Part shown: piece after piece, positions 46,740 to 55,823 of the stretch
Numbering within the stretch: the first letter of the stretch is position 1
Layout of the letters: each line of letters starts with the position of its first letter
NCBI RefSeq assembly: GCF_000172795.2
Contig: NZ_CP020947.1
Span: 3,748,501-3,812,500 of the forward strand
Origin: Rhizobium sp. CIAT894
Lineage (GTDB): Bacteria > Pseudomonadota > Alphaproteobacteria > Rhizobiales > Rhizobiaceae
Direction of reading: 5' to 3'
DNA: 64,000 nucleotides
Notes under the pieces: generated by a model
The model's database searches: none
Told to the model about the DNA's origin: nothing
Seen by the model: only the letters and a program-made list of their open reading frames with translations
Translations under genes and position numbers: made by a program

Positions 46740-48329
46740 GTGATTTCCGAAACCGCCGCGCGTCGGAGCGGCTACTGGCTGATTGTCGTGGTGCTGGCAA
46801 TGCTCGCGGGGCTGCCGCTTGCCGTCTGGCTCGATATCAGCGATCTCTCGGGCAACACCCTGCGGCATCAGGCCCGCGACATGAGCTCGCTGATCTCAAG
46901 CATCCGCTCCTATTATTCCGCCAATGTCGTGGGCCGCGTTCTGGCTGCCCATGGCGGCGGCGCGACCGAAGGCACCGTCGTCTCTCACAACTACGCCAAT
47001 ATATCGGGCGCCATCCCGCTGCCGGCAACACTTTCCCTGGAGCTCGGCGACGTCATCAAGGAGCAGCAGGCTAATATCACCTACCGTTTCGTCTCCGACC
47101 TGCCGTTCAAGAGCCGCGCATCCCACGACCTCGACCAATTCGAGACGAAAGCGCTTGCCGCCTTGCGCGCCGATCCGCAGCAGACGCTGACCGACCTCAC
47201 CCGTGTCGGATTGACCGATACTTTGCGCTTCATCACCCCCGTGGTCATGGGCCAAGCCTGCGTTGCCTGCCACAACAGCCATCCCGAAAGCCCGAAGACC
47301 GATTGGAAGGTGGGCGACGTGCGCGGCATTCAGGAGGTCATCATCCGGCAGCCCTACGCCGGCAACGTCTTCGCCTTCAAATACCTGCTCTGCTATTTTC
47401 TGTTCGTCGCCGTTATCGGCATCAGCTTCATTCTGCTCCAGCGCCAGCAGGCGCGCGCCATCCACAGCGCCAACCACGAGCTGGAAACGGCGAACGAGTT
47501 CCTCGCCAGCGTTTCCCTGAAGATTTCGCGTTATCTCTCGCCGCAGATCTATAAAAGCATCTTCTCCGGGCAGAAGGACGTCGTCGTCCATACCGAACGC
47601 AAGCGCCTGACGATCTTCTTCTCCGACATCAAGGATTTCACCGCGACGACCGAGCGCCTGCAGCCGGAAGCCCTCACGGAGATGCTCAACGAATATCTGA
47701 CGGAGATGTCGAACATCGCTCTGGACCATGGCGGCACGGTGGACAAGTTCATCGGCGACGCGATGCTGGTCTTTTTCGGCGACCCGGAAACCAGGGGTCC
47801 GGAAGAGGACGCGAAAGCCTGCCTTCGCATGGCCGTCGACATGCAGCGCCGTCTCGGCGAACTCAAGGACAGATGGCGCAGAAACGGCACCGAAGAGCCT
47901 TTCGTCGTCCGCATGGGCATCAACAGCGGCTATTGCAACGTCGGCAATTTCGGCAGCAACGACCGCATGGACTATACGATCATCGGGGCGGAGGCCAATC
48001 TTGCGGCCCGGCTGCAATCGATCGCCCAGGGCGGTGAAATCGTCATCAGCTACGAAACCTACGCGCTGGTGAATGAAATCGTCGATGCCCATTCCCTGCC
48101 GCCGATCACGATGAAGGGCATACAGCGCGAGATCGTGCCCTATGCGGTGGATGGGCTGACGCTCGGTGCCGATCATAAGAGCCGCGTCCTCAGCGAGCAC
48201 CTCGCGGGTCTCGACCTGCATCTGGATATGAGCCGGCTGGAGCCTGCCGATCGCCTCCGGGTCAGGAGCGCCCTCAAGGAGGCGATTGCCGCGCTTGACG
48301 AAGCCGCGCCCGAGGTCGCCGGATCGTGA
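46740..48329 (+). CDS. Adenylate cyclase with periplasmic haem-c (DUF3365/Tll0287-like) sensor
   Basis: 529 residues; GTG start at 46740 with GAGGG upstream. Transmembrane helix at about 12-32, then a periplasmic domain (33-212) containing a c-type haem motif CVACH (Cys174, Cys177, His178) in MGQACVACHNSHPES and ending IQEVIIRQP, the pattern of DUF3365/Tll0287-like haem sensors. Second helix at about 214-233, short coiled linker, then a class III cyclase with FFSDIKDFTATTERL (metal Asp), DKFIGDAMLVFFGDPE, RMGINSGYCNVGNFG and YTIIGAEANLAARLQS. Probably converts a redox or gas signal into cAMP. The sensor call rests on CxxCH and layout. Confidence 0.88.
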   Translation: MISETAARRSGYWLIVVVLAMLAGLPLAVWLDISDLSGNTLRHQARDMSSLISSIRSYYSANVVGRVLAAHGGGATEGTVVSHNYANISGAIPLPATLSLELGDVIKEQQANITYRFVSDLPFKSRASHDLDQFETKALAALRADPQQTLTDLTRVGLTDTLRFITPVVMGQACVACHNSHPESPKTDWKVGDVRGIQEVIIRQPYAGNVFAFKYLLCYFLFVAVIGISFILLQRQQARAIHSANHELETANEFLASVSLKISRYLSPQIYKSIFSGQKDVVVHTERKRLTIFFSDIKDFTATTERLQPEALTEMLNEYLTEMSNIALDHGGTVDKFIGDAMLVFFGDPETRGPEEDAKACLRMAVDMQRRLGELKDRWRRNGTEEPFVVRMGINSGYCNVGNFGSNDRMDYTIIGAEANLAARLQSIAQGGEIVISYETYALVNEIVDAHSLPPITMKGIQREIVPYAVDGLTLGADHKSRVLSEHLAGLDLHLDMSRLEPADRLRVRSALKEAIAALDEAAPEVAGS

Positions 48330-48503
48330 TCGGAAAGGGCAAGCGTGATTTTTCCGCCCGCTTCCCACATCCGTCTGGACTTCCCATACCCGATCTGCTA
48401 TCTGGCATCACCAATCGCAAGGCTGCGGCCGCGCGAACGTTATATTTTTGCCCCTGGCGCCGCGCCGCCGCAGGCATCAACCAACCGAAGGAACGTGATT
48501 CTC

Positions 48504-48719
48504 GTGCAGGTACTTGTCCGCGATAACAATGTCGATCAGGCTCTCCGCGCTCTCAAGAAGAAGATGCAGCGCGAAGGCATTTTCCGCGAAATGAAGATGC
48601 GCGACTACTACGAGAAGCCGTCGCAGAAGCGTGCTCGCGAAAAGGCTGAAGCTGTTCGCCGCGTTCGCAAGCTGGCCCGCAAGCGCGCCCAGCGCGAAGG
48701 TCTGGTCGCAGCACGCTAA
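48504..48719 (+). CDS. rpsU: 30S ribosomal protein S21
   Basis: 71 residues. GTG start at 48504 ([20 protein letters not shown]), nine or so bases after AAGGAA; longer in-frame starts are rejected on family length. Basic, helical protein of the small subunit platform, near the anti-Shine-Dalgarno end of 16S rRNA, needed for initiation on many messages. [20 protein letters not shown] and the Arg/Lys-rich [20 protein letters not shown] are diagnostic. Followed by a strong terminator. Confidence 0.97.
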   Translation: MQVLVRDNNVDQALRALKKKMQREGIFREMKMRDYYEKPSQKRAREKAEAVRRVRKLARKRAQREGLVAAR

Positions 48720-48758
48720 GCGTTGCTGTCGTTTTTTTGACGTTTTCAGATGCATTGT

Positions 48759-48790
48759 GGCGGGGGCGATAGGTTCGCCGCCGCCTTTTT
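48759..48790 (+). terminator. Rho-independent terminator after rpsU
   Basis: Stem GGCGGGGGCGA (48759-48769) and TCGCCGCCGCC (48775-48785), 10 of 11 paired, loop TAGGT, followed by TTTTT. Confidence 0.85.
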
Positions 48791-48852
48791 AGTTTGCCGC
48801 TGAAATCGCATATCCGCATACCGGATGTGCCGCATGGGGAAAGCGAGCCCGA

Positions 48853-49722
48853 ATGGCAGTCATCACCTTCAATCCGTCCCGCCCTTGGCGCTTGCAGAAA
48901 ACCACATTCCTGCCCGCTTTGGCGCTAGCGGCAATGTTCGGCCTTGCAGGCTGTGAGACGACCCCCACCACCGATGCCGTTATCCGCATCGACAAGGCGC
49001 AGGGCTCGGAAGAGAATATCGCGTCGCTGACGGCTGTTATCAATGCCAACCCCAAGGACCCCGAGGGCTACAATGTCCGCGGTTCCGCCTATGGCCGCGC
49101 CGGCGAATTCCGCAAGGCGCTGAACGATTTCAACACGGCGCTGCAGATCAATCCGCGCTTCTTCCAGGCTTACGCCAACCGCGCCCTCGTCTACCGCAAC
49201 ATGGGCCAGCAGGCCCAGGCGATCGGCGACTACAATGCCGCCCTGCAGATCAATCCGAGCTATGACGTCGCCTATATCGGCCGCGGCAATGTCTATCGCA
49301 TGGCCGGCCAGGACGATCAGGCCTTCAACGACTTCGACAAGGCGATCCAGCTCGGCACCACCGATGGCCGCGCCTATCACAATCGTGGCCTGATTTATCA
49401 GAAGCGCAATCAGCAGGACAAGGCGATCGACGATTTCTCGAAAGCGATCTCGCTCGCGCCGAATTCCGCAGAGCCCTATAACGGCCGCGGCATATCCTAT
49501 ATCGCGCTGAACGACGACGACAATGCGTTTGCCGATTTCAACCATGCGATCGAGCTCAACGGCAACATCGCCGAATCCTGGGCCAATCAGGCGCTCGTCT
49601 ACGAACGCCGCGGCGACAAGGCGAAGGCCGCTCGGTCCTATCGCCACGCCGTCAGCCTCGATCCCAAATACCAGCCGGCTCGCGACGGCCTTGCCCGCGT
49701 CGGCGGCGCCTCAGCCGGCTAG
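48853..49722 (+). CDS. TPR-repeat lipoprotein (NlpI-like)
   Basis: 289 residues. The N-terminal hydrophobic segment ends in a lipobox LAGC with Cys34, so the mature protein is probably a lipid-anchored periplasmic protein. The rest is six or so tetratricopeptide repeats (for example KALNDFNTALQINPRFFQAY, QAIGDYNAALQINPSYDVAY, KAIDDFSKAISLAPNSAEPY). Related NlpI-type proteins scaffold envelope proteins such as peptidoglycan enzymes. Monocistronic after rpsU. Confidence 0.88.
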   Translation: MAVITFNPSRPWRLQKTTFLPALALAAMFGLAGCETTPTTDAVIRIDKAQGSEENIASLTAVINANPKDPEGYNVRGSAYGRAGEFRKALNDFNTALQINPRFFQAYANRALVYRNMGQQAQAIGDYNAALQINPSYDVAYIGRGNVYRMAGQDDQAFNDFDKAIQLGTTDGRAYHNRGLIYQKRNQQDKAIDDFSKAISLAPNSAEPYNGRGISYIALNDDDNAFADFNHAIELNGNIAESWANQALVYERRGDKAKAARSYRHAVSLDPKYQPARDGLARVGGASAG

Positions 49723-49950
49723 GACTTGGTCGGGCGGCCGAAATATCGGCCGCCGCACAGCTCGTCGTCTTCGATGACATAGCAGGTTGCAACCTGCTCC
49801 CGCTCCCCCTAACATGGCGCTGCTTCGATAGCCTGCTATCGGGCGTTCGAACCACGTTGAGGGCGGCTTGCGAGAGATGCGGATCTTTGCTTTCCTGACC
49901 GCTCGCGAAAACCGCTGCCGGCCGCCATCGCATGGAACGTGGCGCAATAG

Positions 49951-51603
49951 ATGAAGATTGTCGCGCTGTTCTTTCCCAAGGCCTCGATCGGCACCTATCT
50001 CGTCGCCATGGCGGTGGCGATCGCCCTGCCGATCTTCGCCTTTGTGACGCTGCTTCTGCTGCAGCTGGAAGACAACCAGCGTTCGACCCTGCGGCGCGAG
50101 ACGGCCCAGGATGCGCTCGCCCTTTCACGCATCATCGACCGCCAGCTTCAGGATATGGCAACGACCCTGCGGCTGCTGTCGAGCTCACCGGAGCTTGAAA
50201 ACGGCAATCTCGCCGCCTTCCATGAGCGTACAGAAACGGCTCTCAGAGACAATACGCTGTTCGTCATCGCCGTCGACCGCACAGGCCAGCAGTTGCTGAA
50301 CACGCGCCGAGCCTTCGGCACACCGCTTGGCAAGACGGCGAACATGCCCGCCCTTGAAGCAGTCATGGCCTCCGGTCGCATCGAGGCTTCGGACGTCTTT
50401 CGCGGCCGCACCAGTGGCGACTGGGTCTATAACGTCACCCTGCCGCGGGCGGGCGATCCCGTCGCAGCCCTCATCATCACCCAGGACGCCAAGGATCTGG
50501 CCAAGCTCGTGACGACAGAGGGCCTTGCACCTGGCTGGTCGGCCGCCGTCATCGATCAGAGCGGCCACGTGGTTGCCGCCACGGGCCCGGCCAATCTCGA
50601 GCCCGGCACGCCCTTCGATCCGCGCATCCTGCCGGCGTTCACAGCGTCCCGCGGCGTCTTCCAGGACGAGACGATCCTGCCCCACATGCTGCTCGGTTAC
50701 GCCCGGATTCCCGGCTGGTCGTGGAAAACGGTGATCTGGGGACCGATCGCCCAGGCATCGATCCTCAGCACCTGGCGCTTCCTGATCATTGGCGGCGTGG
50801 CACTCGTGCTCGTCGCCGTGCTGGCCGCCTATGCCGTCGCACGGCAGGTGCGCACCACCATCCGCGATATCGCCGAAATGGCGAACCGCATGGGCGAAGG
50901 CCATATCGTCTCGCCGGTCGAAACCAGCGTCATCGAGGCGAACCAGGTGGCGATCGCCCTGTCGAACGCCTCCTTCGATCGCAGCCAGACCGAGGACCGG
51001 CTGCGTTTCGTCATGCATGAGCTCGTCCACCGCACCAAGAATCTTCTGACGCTCGCCCAAGCCATGATGCGCCAGCTCGCCAAGCAGTCCGACAGCGTCG
51101 AGACCTTCCAGGCCACCGTCGCCGATCGTCTCGACGGGCTGGTACGTTCGATCGAGCTCCTGACCAGCGAGCAATGGGGAGGCGTATCGCTGCGGCGGGT
51201 GGTGGACATTCATCTGCAGGCCTTCCCCCAATCGCGCGAACAGATCGACATCACAGGCGAAGATTTCGTGCTGAAGCCGGATGCGGTGCAGAATCTCGGC
51301 CTCGCCTTGCACGAACTCGCCACCAATTCCGTGAAATATGGCGCGCTCTCCGTGCCGCAGGGCCGTGTCCGCTTCGAATGGCGCGACGTGAGGGAGGAAG
51401 ACAGGCCGGACGCCTTGCTCCGCTTCACCTGGGAGGAGCGCGGCGGCCCGCCGGTCGTCGAGCCATCGCGCTCGGGCTTCGGCTCCACCGTCATCAAGGC
51501 TCATGCTGCCTCGGCTTTCCGCGGTACGGTGCAGGTCGATTTCCTGCCCGAAGGCCTGCGCTGGGTGCTGACGGCGCAGCGCACCATGCTGGAACGGGAA
51601 TAA
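49951..51603 (+). CDS. HWE-family sensor histidine kinase
   Basis: 550 residues. Transmembrane helix at about 18-38, a periplasmic Cache-like sensor to about residue 270 (VIAVDRTGQQLLNTRRAFGT; AAVIDQSGHVVAATGP), a second helix at about 277-296, a HAMP-like linker, then the dimerisation helix with phospho-acceptor His360 in MHELVHRTKNLLTLAQAMMR, and an ATP-binding domain whose N box LALHELATNSVKYGALS is the HWE/HisKA_2 type. Such kinases often signal through general stress or phosphorelay partners. No response regulator adjoins it, so it is an orphan. Confidence 0.9.
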   Translation: MKIVALFFPKASIGTYLVAMAVAIALPIFAFVTLLLLQLEDNQRSTLRRETAQDALALSRIIDRQLQDMATTLRLLSSSPELENGNLAAFHERTETALRDNTLFVIAVDRTGQQLLNTRRAFGTPLGKTANMPALEAVMASGRIEASDVFRGRTSGDWVYNVTLPRAGDPVAALIITQDAKDLAKLVTTEGLAPGWSAAVIDQSGHVVAATGPANLEPGTPFDPRILPAFTASRGVFQDETILPHMLLGYARIPGWSWKTVIWGPIAQASILSTWRFLIIGGVALVLVAVLAAYAVARQVRTTIRDIAEMANRMGEGHIVSPVETSVIEANQVAIALSNASFDRSQTEDRLRFVMHELVHRTKNLLTLAQAMMRQLAKQSDSVETFQATVADRLDGLVRSIELLTSEQWGGVSLRRVVDIHLQAFPQSREQIDITGEDFVLKPDAVQNLGLALHELATNSVKYGALSVPQGRVRFEWRDVREEDRPDALLRFTWEERGGPPVVEPSRSGFGSTVIKAHAASAFRGTVQVDFLPEGLRWVLTAQRTMLERE

Positions 51604-51663
51604 CCCAGGAACAATCGTCATCTCCACCCGTTTGGGACAGGTCGTTCCAAAAGGAGAAAGGCC

Positions 51664-52146
51664 ATGTTCCAACGAATGATCATCGCAGCCGCGGCACTGA
51701 CGGCCGCTGCCTGGGCAGTCCCGGCAGGCGCGGAAAGCTATGTCACGCTTGGCCGCCTGGTCTGCGGATCGGATGGCGGCCAGGGCCTGATCGTCACCTC
51801 GCAGAAGAACCTTATCTGCACCTATACGCCGGCATCCGGCGGCGCCAAGGCGGTCTATGCCGGCAAGATCGAGAAATTCGGCATTGATCTCGGCCAGACC
51901 GGCAAGAGCGTGATGATCTGGCAGGTGCTCGCCAAGACCGGCACGGATGTGCCGCAATTCGCCCTTGCCGGCGAATATTACGGCATCGGTGCCGATGCGA
52001 GCGTCGGTGCGGGCGCCGGCGCCAAGGTGATCGCCGGCGGCACCAACAAGGCCTTCATGCTACAGCCGTTGAATGTCCAGGCTCAGGAGGGGCTTAATCT
52101 GGCGATCGGCGTCGAGAAGATGACGCTGGTGCCGGGCGAAACCTGA
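51664..52146 (+). CDS. DUF992 exported protein
   Basis: 160 residues with signal peptide MFQRMIIAAAALTAAAWAVP followed by AGA. The mature part starts ESYVTLGRLVCGSDGGQGLI, with Cys in LVCGS and LICTYTP, then a Gly/Ala-rich C-terminal half, matching the alphaproteobacterial DUF992 family of unknown function. AAAGGAG precedes the start. It could be periplasmic or outer-membrane associated. A bidirectional terminator separates it from pntB. Confidence 0.88.
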   Translation: MFQRMIIAAAALTAAAWAVPAGAESYVTLGRLVCGSDGGQGLIVTSQKNLICTYTPASGGAKAVYAGKIEKFGIDLGQTGKSVMIWQVLAKTGTDVPQFALAGEYYGIGADASVGAGAGAKVIAGGTNKAFMLQPLNVQAQEGLNLAIGVEKMTLVPGET

Positions 52147-52176
52147 GGATAGCCGCCGCGCCGGCCTCAAATCAAA

Positions 52177-52197
52177 CAGCCGCCCGAAGGGCGGCTG
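52177..52197. terminator. Bidirectional terminator between DUF992 gene and pntB
   Basis: Perfect 9-bp stem CAGCCGCCC (52177-52185) and GGGCGGCTG (52189-52197) with a GAA loop, between two converging genes. There is no strong T-run on either side, so efficiency is uncertain. Confidence 0.65.
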
Positions 52198-52209
52198 CAT
52201 CTGCCTCGA

Positions 52210-53604
52210 TCAATGCGCGATAGCTTTGTTGATATCCTCGGTCATCTTCTTGGCGTCGCCGAGCAGCATCATCGTGCCGTCCTTGTAGAACAGCGTATTG
52301 TCGATGCCGGCATAACCCGAGCCAAGCGAGCGCTTGACGAAAAGGCAGGTCTTTGCCCGGTCGACATCGAGGATCGGCATGCCGTAGATCGGGGAGGTCT
52401 TGTCGTCGCGCGCTGCCGGATTGGTGACGTCGTTGGCGCCGATGACATAGGCGACGTCGGCTTGGGCGAACTCCGAATTGATGTCCTCGAGCTCGAAGAC
52501 CTCGTCATAGGGAACATTGGCCTCGGCAAGCAGCACGTTCATGTGGCCGGGCATGCGGCCTGCGACCGGGTGGATCGCATATTTCACTTCGACGCCGTTC
52601 TTCTTCAGATTGTCGGCGAGCTCGCGCAGCGCATGCTGGGCCTGGGCAACCGCCATGCCGTATCCCGGCACGATGATCACCTTGGAGGCATTGGCCATCA
52701 GATAGGCCGCATCCTCGGCCGAGCCGAGCTTGACCGTCTTGTCTGAGGTATCAGGCCCGCCGGATGCCATCTCACCACCGAAACCGCCGAGGATGACGGA
52801 GACGAAGGAACGGTTCATGCCCTTGCACATGATGTAGGACAGGATCGCACCGGAGGAGCCGACCAGCGCGCCGGTGATGATCAGCGCCAGATTGCCGAGG
52901 GTAAAGCCGATACCGGCGGCAGCCCATCCGGAATAGGAATTCAGCATCGAAACGACGACGGGCATATCGGCGCCGCCGATCGGCACGATCAGCAGCACAC
53001 CCAGCGCCAGCGACAGCGCCACGACGGCCCAGAAGTCGAAATGGCTTTCGGTGGCGGCAAGCCCGATAATGAAGAGCACGATCAGCACCAGCAGGCTGGC
53101 ATTGATGAGATGCCGGTAGGGCAGCAGGATCGGCTTGCCGGACATGCGCCCGTCGAGCTTGAGGAAGGCGATGATCGAGCCGGTGAAGGTCAGCGCCCCG
53201 ATCGCCACGCCGAGCGCCATTTCGATGCGTGCCTCGGTGTGGATCTGGCCGATCTCGCCGATGCCAAAGGAGCCGGGCGTATAGAGTGCCGAGGCCGCCA
53301 CCAGCACGGCGGCAAGACCGACCAGCGAATGGAAGCCGGCGACGAGCTGCGGCATCGAGGTCATTGGGATGGTGCGGGCGACATAAGCGCCGACGCTGCC
53401 GCCGATGGCAAGGCCGAGGACGATCAGCACGAAGCCACCGAAGTTGGGCGTTGCCAGCACCAGTGTCGTCAGGATCGCGATCCCCATGCCGACCATGCCG
53501 TAAAGATTGCCCTTGCGGCTGGTGGCCGGATGAGAGAGGCCGCGCAGCGCCAGTATGAAGAGAACGCCGGAGACGAGGTAAAGGAAGGCTGCAATATTGG
53601 TCAT
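52210..53604 (-). CDS. pntB: NAD(P) transhydrogenase, beta subunit
   Basis: 464 residues. Inner-membrane half of proton-translocating transhydrogenase, which uses the proton gradient to make NADPH from NADP+ and NADH. About nine transmembrane helices form domain II, and the C-terminal 180 or so residues are the NADP(H)-binding domain III (VIIVPGYGMAVAQAQHALRE, HPVAGRMPGHMNVLLAEANV, YVIGANDVTNPAARDD). Third gene of pntAA-pntAB-pntB, seven bases after pntAB. Confidence 0.97.
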   Translation of the reverse strand: MTNIAAFLYLVSGVLFILALRGLSHPATSRKGNLYGMVGMGIAILTTLVLATPNFGGFVLIVLGLAIGGSVGAYVARTIPMTSMPQLVAGFHSLVGLAAVLVAASALYTPGSFGIGEIGQIHTEARIEMALGVAIGALTFTGSIIAFLKLDGRMSGKPILLPYRHLINASLLVLIVLFIIGLAATESHFDFWAVVALSLALGVLLIVPIGGADMPVVVSMLNSYSGWAAAGIGFTLGNLALIITGALVGSSGAILSYIMCKGMNRSFVSVILGGFGGEMASGGPDTSDKTVKLGSAEDAAYLMANASKVIIVPGYGMAVAQAQHALRELADNLKKNGVEVKYAIHPVAGRMPGHMNVLLAEANVPYDEVFELEDINSEFAQADVAYVIGANDVTNPAARDDKTSPIYGMPILDVDRAKTCLFVKRSLGSGYAGIDNTLFYKDGTMMLLGDAKKMTEDINKAIAH

Positions 53605-53611
53605 CGATCCC

Positions 53612-54010
53612 TCACCTGTCCTTCTTGCGGTACATCGCCAGCATGCGCTGCGTGACCAGGAAGCCGCCGAAGATGTTCACCGAAACCAGCACGAGAGCGA
53701 CGAAGCCGAAGCCGGTCGCAAGCCCGCTCGTGGAGATGCCGACCGCCAGAAGCGCGCCGACGACGATGACGGAGGAGATCGCATTGGTAACGGCCATCAG
53801 CGGCGTATGCAGCGCCGGCGTCACCGACCAGACGACGTAATAGCCGACGAAGATCGACAGGACGAAGATCGCCAGCTGGAAGACGAAGGGATCGATCGCC
53901 CCGCCGGTCGCAGCACTTGCCGCTTCGGGGGCATGCGCGGCTGCGGTGGCGACGGCCGTCACCGCGTCGTTCAGCTGCTGCAGCGCCCTGTCCATTGCTT
54001 CACTGGCCAT
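53612..54010 (-). CDS. pntAB: NAD(P) transhydrogenase, alpha-2 (membrane) subunit
   Basis: 132 residues. The start ATG at 54010 shares a base with the pntAA stop (TGATG). Contains an Ala-rich N-terminal part and four hydrophobic helices (PFVFQLAIFVLSIFVGYYVV; HTPLMAVTNAISSVIVVGAL; GFGFVALVLVSVNIFGGFLV), the first part of membrane domain II. In this split arrangement, as in Rhodospirillum and rhizobia, it is a separate polypeptide rather than the C-terminus of PntA. Confidence 0.95.
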   Translation of the reverse strand: MASEAMDRALQQLNDAVTAVATAAAHAPEAASAATGGAIDPFVFQLAIFVLSIFVGYYVVWSVTPALHTPLMAVTNAISSVIVVGALLAVGISTSGLATGFGFVALVLVSVNIFGGFLVTQRMLAMYRKKDR

Positions 54011-55158
54011 CACATGTCTCCCTTCTTCGCGCCGCCGAAGGCGGGATGAACCACATCGCCGGCATAGGTCAGCATCGTCGCCTTGACGAGCTCGTCGTCG
54101 AGATTGACGACGACCGTCTTCGTTTCCTTGTTGACCATGGTCTCGAGGAAGGTGACGAGGTTCTTGGCGTAGAGCGCCGAAGCGCTGGCCGCGACCCGGC
54201 CCGGCATGTTGGCAAAACCGATCACCCTGACACCCTCGACATCGGCGATCTCGCCGGCAACGACGCCTTCGATATTGCCGCCGCGTTCGACCGCAAGGTC
54301 GACGGCAACAGCACCCGGCTTCATCGAAGAAAGCATGGCCCGCGACACGAGCCGCGGCGCCGGCCGGCCGGGAATGAGAGCCGTGGTGATGACGATATCC
54401 TGCTTGGCGATATGTTCGGCGACAAGGGCTGCCTGTTTCGCCTGATAATCGGCCGACATCTCCTTGGCGTAACCGCCTGCCGTTTCCGCCGCCTTGAACT
54501 CCTCGTCCTCAACGGCGATGAATTTGGCGCCGAGAGAGGCGACCTGCTCCTTGGCGGCCGGGCGCACGTCTGTGGCCGAGACCGCAGCACCGAGACGCCG
54601 TGCGGTGGCAATCGCCTGCAGGCCGGCAACACCGGCGCCCATGACGAAGACCTTGGCGGCCGGCACGGTGCCGGCTGCCGTCATCATCATCGGCATGGCG
54701 CGGTCATAGACCGCAGCCGCCTCGATAACGGCCTGATAGCCGGCGAGATTGGCCTGAGAGGAGAGAACGTCCATCGACTGGGCACGGGTGATGCGCGGCA
54801 TCAGTTCCATGGCGAAAGCCGAAACCCCGGCGCTCGCCAGGGCCGCGATCGCCTCGTCGTTGCCGTAGGGATCCATGATGGCGATGACGACAGCGCCGCT
54901 CTTGTAACCCGATATCTCCGATGGGCTCGGGCGGCGCACCTTCAGCACCACGTCGGCGGCAGCGGCATCGGCGAAACTGCCGATCCTGGCGCCCGCGGCC
55001 TCGAACTCGGCGTCCGGAATGCGCGAAGCCGCCCCGGCGCCGGCTTCGACGACGACGTCGAAGCCGAAACTCTTCATTTTCTTCACGGTTTCAGCGGAGG
55101 CCGCAACACGCGTCTCCTCGCCCGCAATTTCCCTTGCCACGAAAACGATATTGCCCAA
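54010..55158 (-). CDS. pntAA: NAD(P) transhydrogenase, alpha-1 (NAD-binding) subunit
   Basis: About 382 residues from a TTG start at 55158, six bases after GGAGGAGG; an ATG at 55212 would add a stretch without family resemblance. Soluble domain I that binds NAD(H): FVAREIAGEETRVAASAETV at the start, QANLAGYQAVIEAA with the conserved Gln that contacts the nicotinamide, VFVMGAGVAGLQAIATARRL as Rossmann loop, and MKPGAVAVDLAVERGGNIEG. Related to alanine dehydrogenase. First gene of the pnt operon. Confidence 0.94.
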   Translation of the reverse strand: MGNIVFVAREIAGEETRVAASAETVKKMKSFGFDVVVEAGAGAASRIPDAEFEAAGARIGSFADAAAADVVLKVRRPSPSEISGYKSGAVVIAIMDPYGNDEAIAALASAGVSAFAMELMPRITRAQSMDVLSSQANLAGYQAVIEAAAVYDRAMPMMMTAAGTVPAAKVFVMGAGVAGLQAIATARRLGAAVSATDVRPAAKEQVASLGAKFIAVEDEEFKAAETAGGYAKEMSADYQAKQAALVAEHIAKQDIVITTALIPGRPAPRLVSRAMLSSMKPGAVAVDLAVERGGNIEGVVAGEIADVEGVRVIGFANMPGRVAASASALYAKNLVTFLETMVNKETKTVVVNLDDELVKATMLTYAGDVVHPAFGGAKKGDM

Positions 55159-55249
55159 CTGCCCCCTCCTCCGGGTCAGCCAGACCGCCGCAGGCTCCCC
55201 CGCGCAGGCCAAGCACCTAAATCACAAAGCTTCGGAGAAGCTCCCTCCC

Positions 55250-55356
55250 CTCAGAGCGCCGCACATCCTTTCGGACGCACAAAGGACGCTCTGACTGCTT
55301 GCATCGACAGATCGCGCTTTCCGAAAATCGATTCCGATTTTCGGGCCACGCACTAG
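55250..55356. repeat. RIME-like rhizobial intergenic mosaic repeat
   Basis: Two palindromes in tandem. The first has TCAGAGCG (55251-55258) with CGCTCTGA (55287-55294), extended by TCCTTT (55266-55271) with AAAGGA (55281-55286). The second has CCGAAAATCG (55321-55330) and CGATTTTCGG (55335-55344). The words AAAGGACGCTCT and AATCGATTCCGATTTTCGG are typical of the RIME family repeated across Rhizobium genomes. It lies between the oxidase subunit IV gene and pntAA, in what would be the pntAA leader. Confidence 0.8.
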
Positions 55357-55362
55357 TCGAGA

Positions 55363-55587
55363 TCAGCGGAACAGGAAGGTGCCGATGGCCAGAAGAATGA
55401 TGAAGACGAAGATGCCGCCGAGAAGGCCGGCGCCGCCGAAGAAACCGGCCGTCATCGCAAGCAGGAGGACAATGAGAAGCATCGAGCCGTATTTCGCGCC
55501 GGCGATGAACATGTCGTAAGTCTTTTCATGTTCCTTGTAATCCATCGGCGCGCCGGTCTCGACCGGTCCGGTATGATGTTCGGCCAT
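55363..55587 (-). CDS. aa3-type cytochrome c oxidase subunit IV
   Basis: 74 residues from the ATG at 55587, after AGGGAGA. A His/Glu-rich N-terminus (MAEHHTGPVETGAPMDYKEH), then EKTYDMFIAGAKYGSMLLIV and a second hydrophobic stretch to the end, IILLAIGTFLFR, matching the small bacterial aa3 oxidase subunit IV family. It probably supports assembly or stability of the terminal oxidase in the inner membrane. Its place upstream of pntAA is conserved in rhizobia. Confidence 0.88.
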   Translation of the reverse strand: MAEHHTGPVETGAPMDYKEHEKTYDMFIAGAKYGSMLLIVLLLAMTAGFFGGAGLLGGIFVFIILLAIGTFLFR

Positions 55588-55823
55588 AAATATCGTCTCC
55601 CTGAATGCCTTTGCGCTGCCTTGATTCCCCCGCCTGGCGAGGGACATCCCTGCCTGCAGGAATTACACAATGACAGGCGAAAGCGCAATGCATGAGAATG
55701 CCGCAGCCAGGCTTCAAAACCACCTATTCCCAAACGAAAAAACATGAGAGGCGCCGACTGCGGATCTTGTCGTCGCCCCTCGTTGCTCTCACGCGGATCC
55801 TCTCCCCGGGAGGGCAGAAAAAA

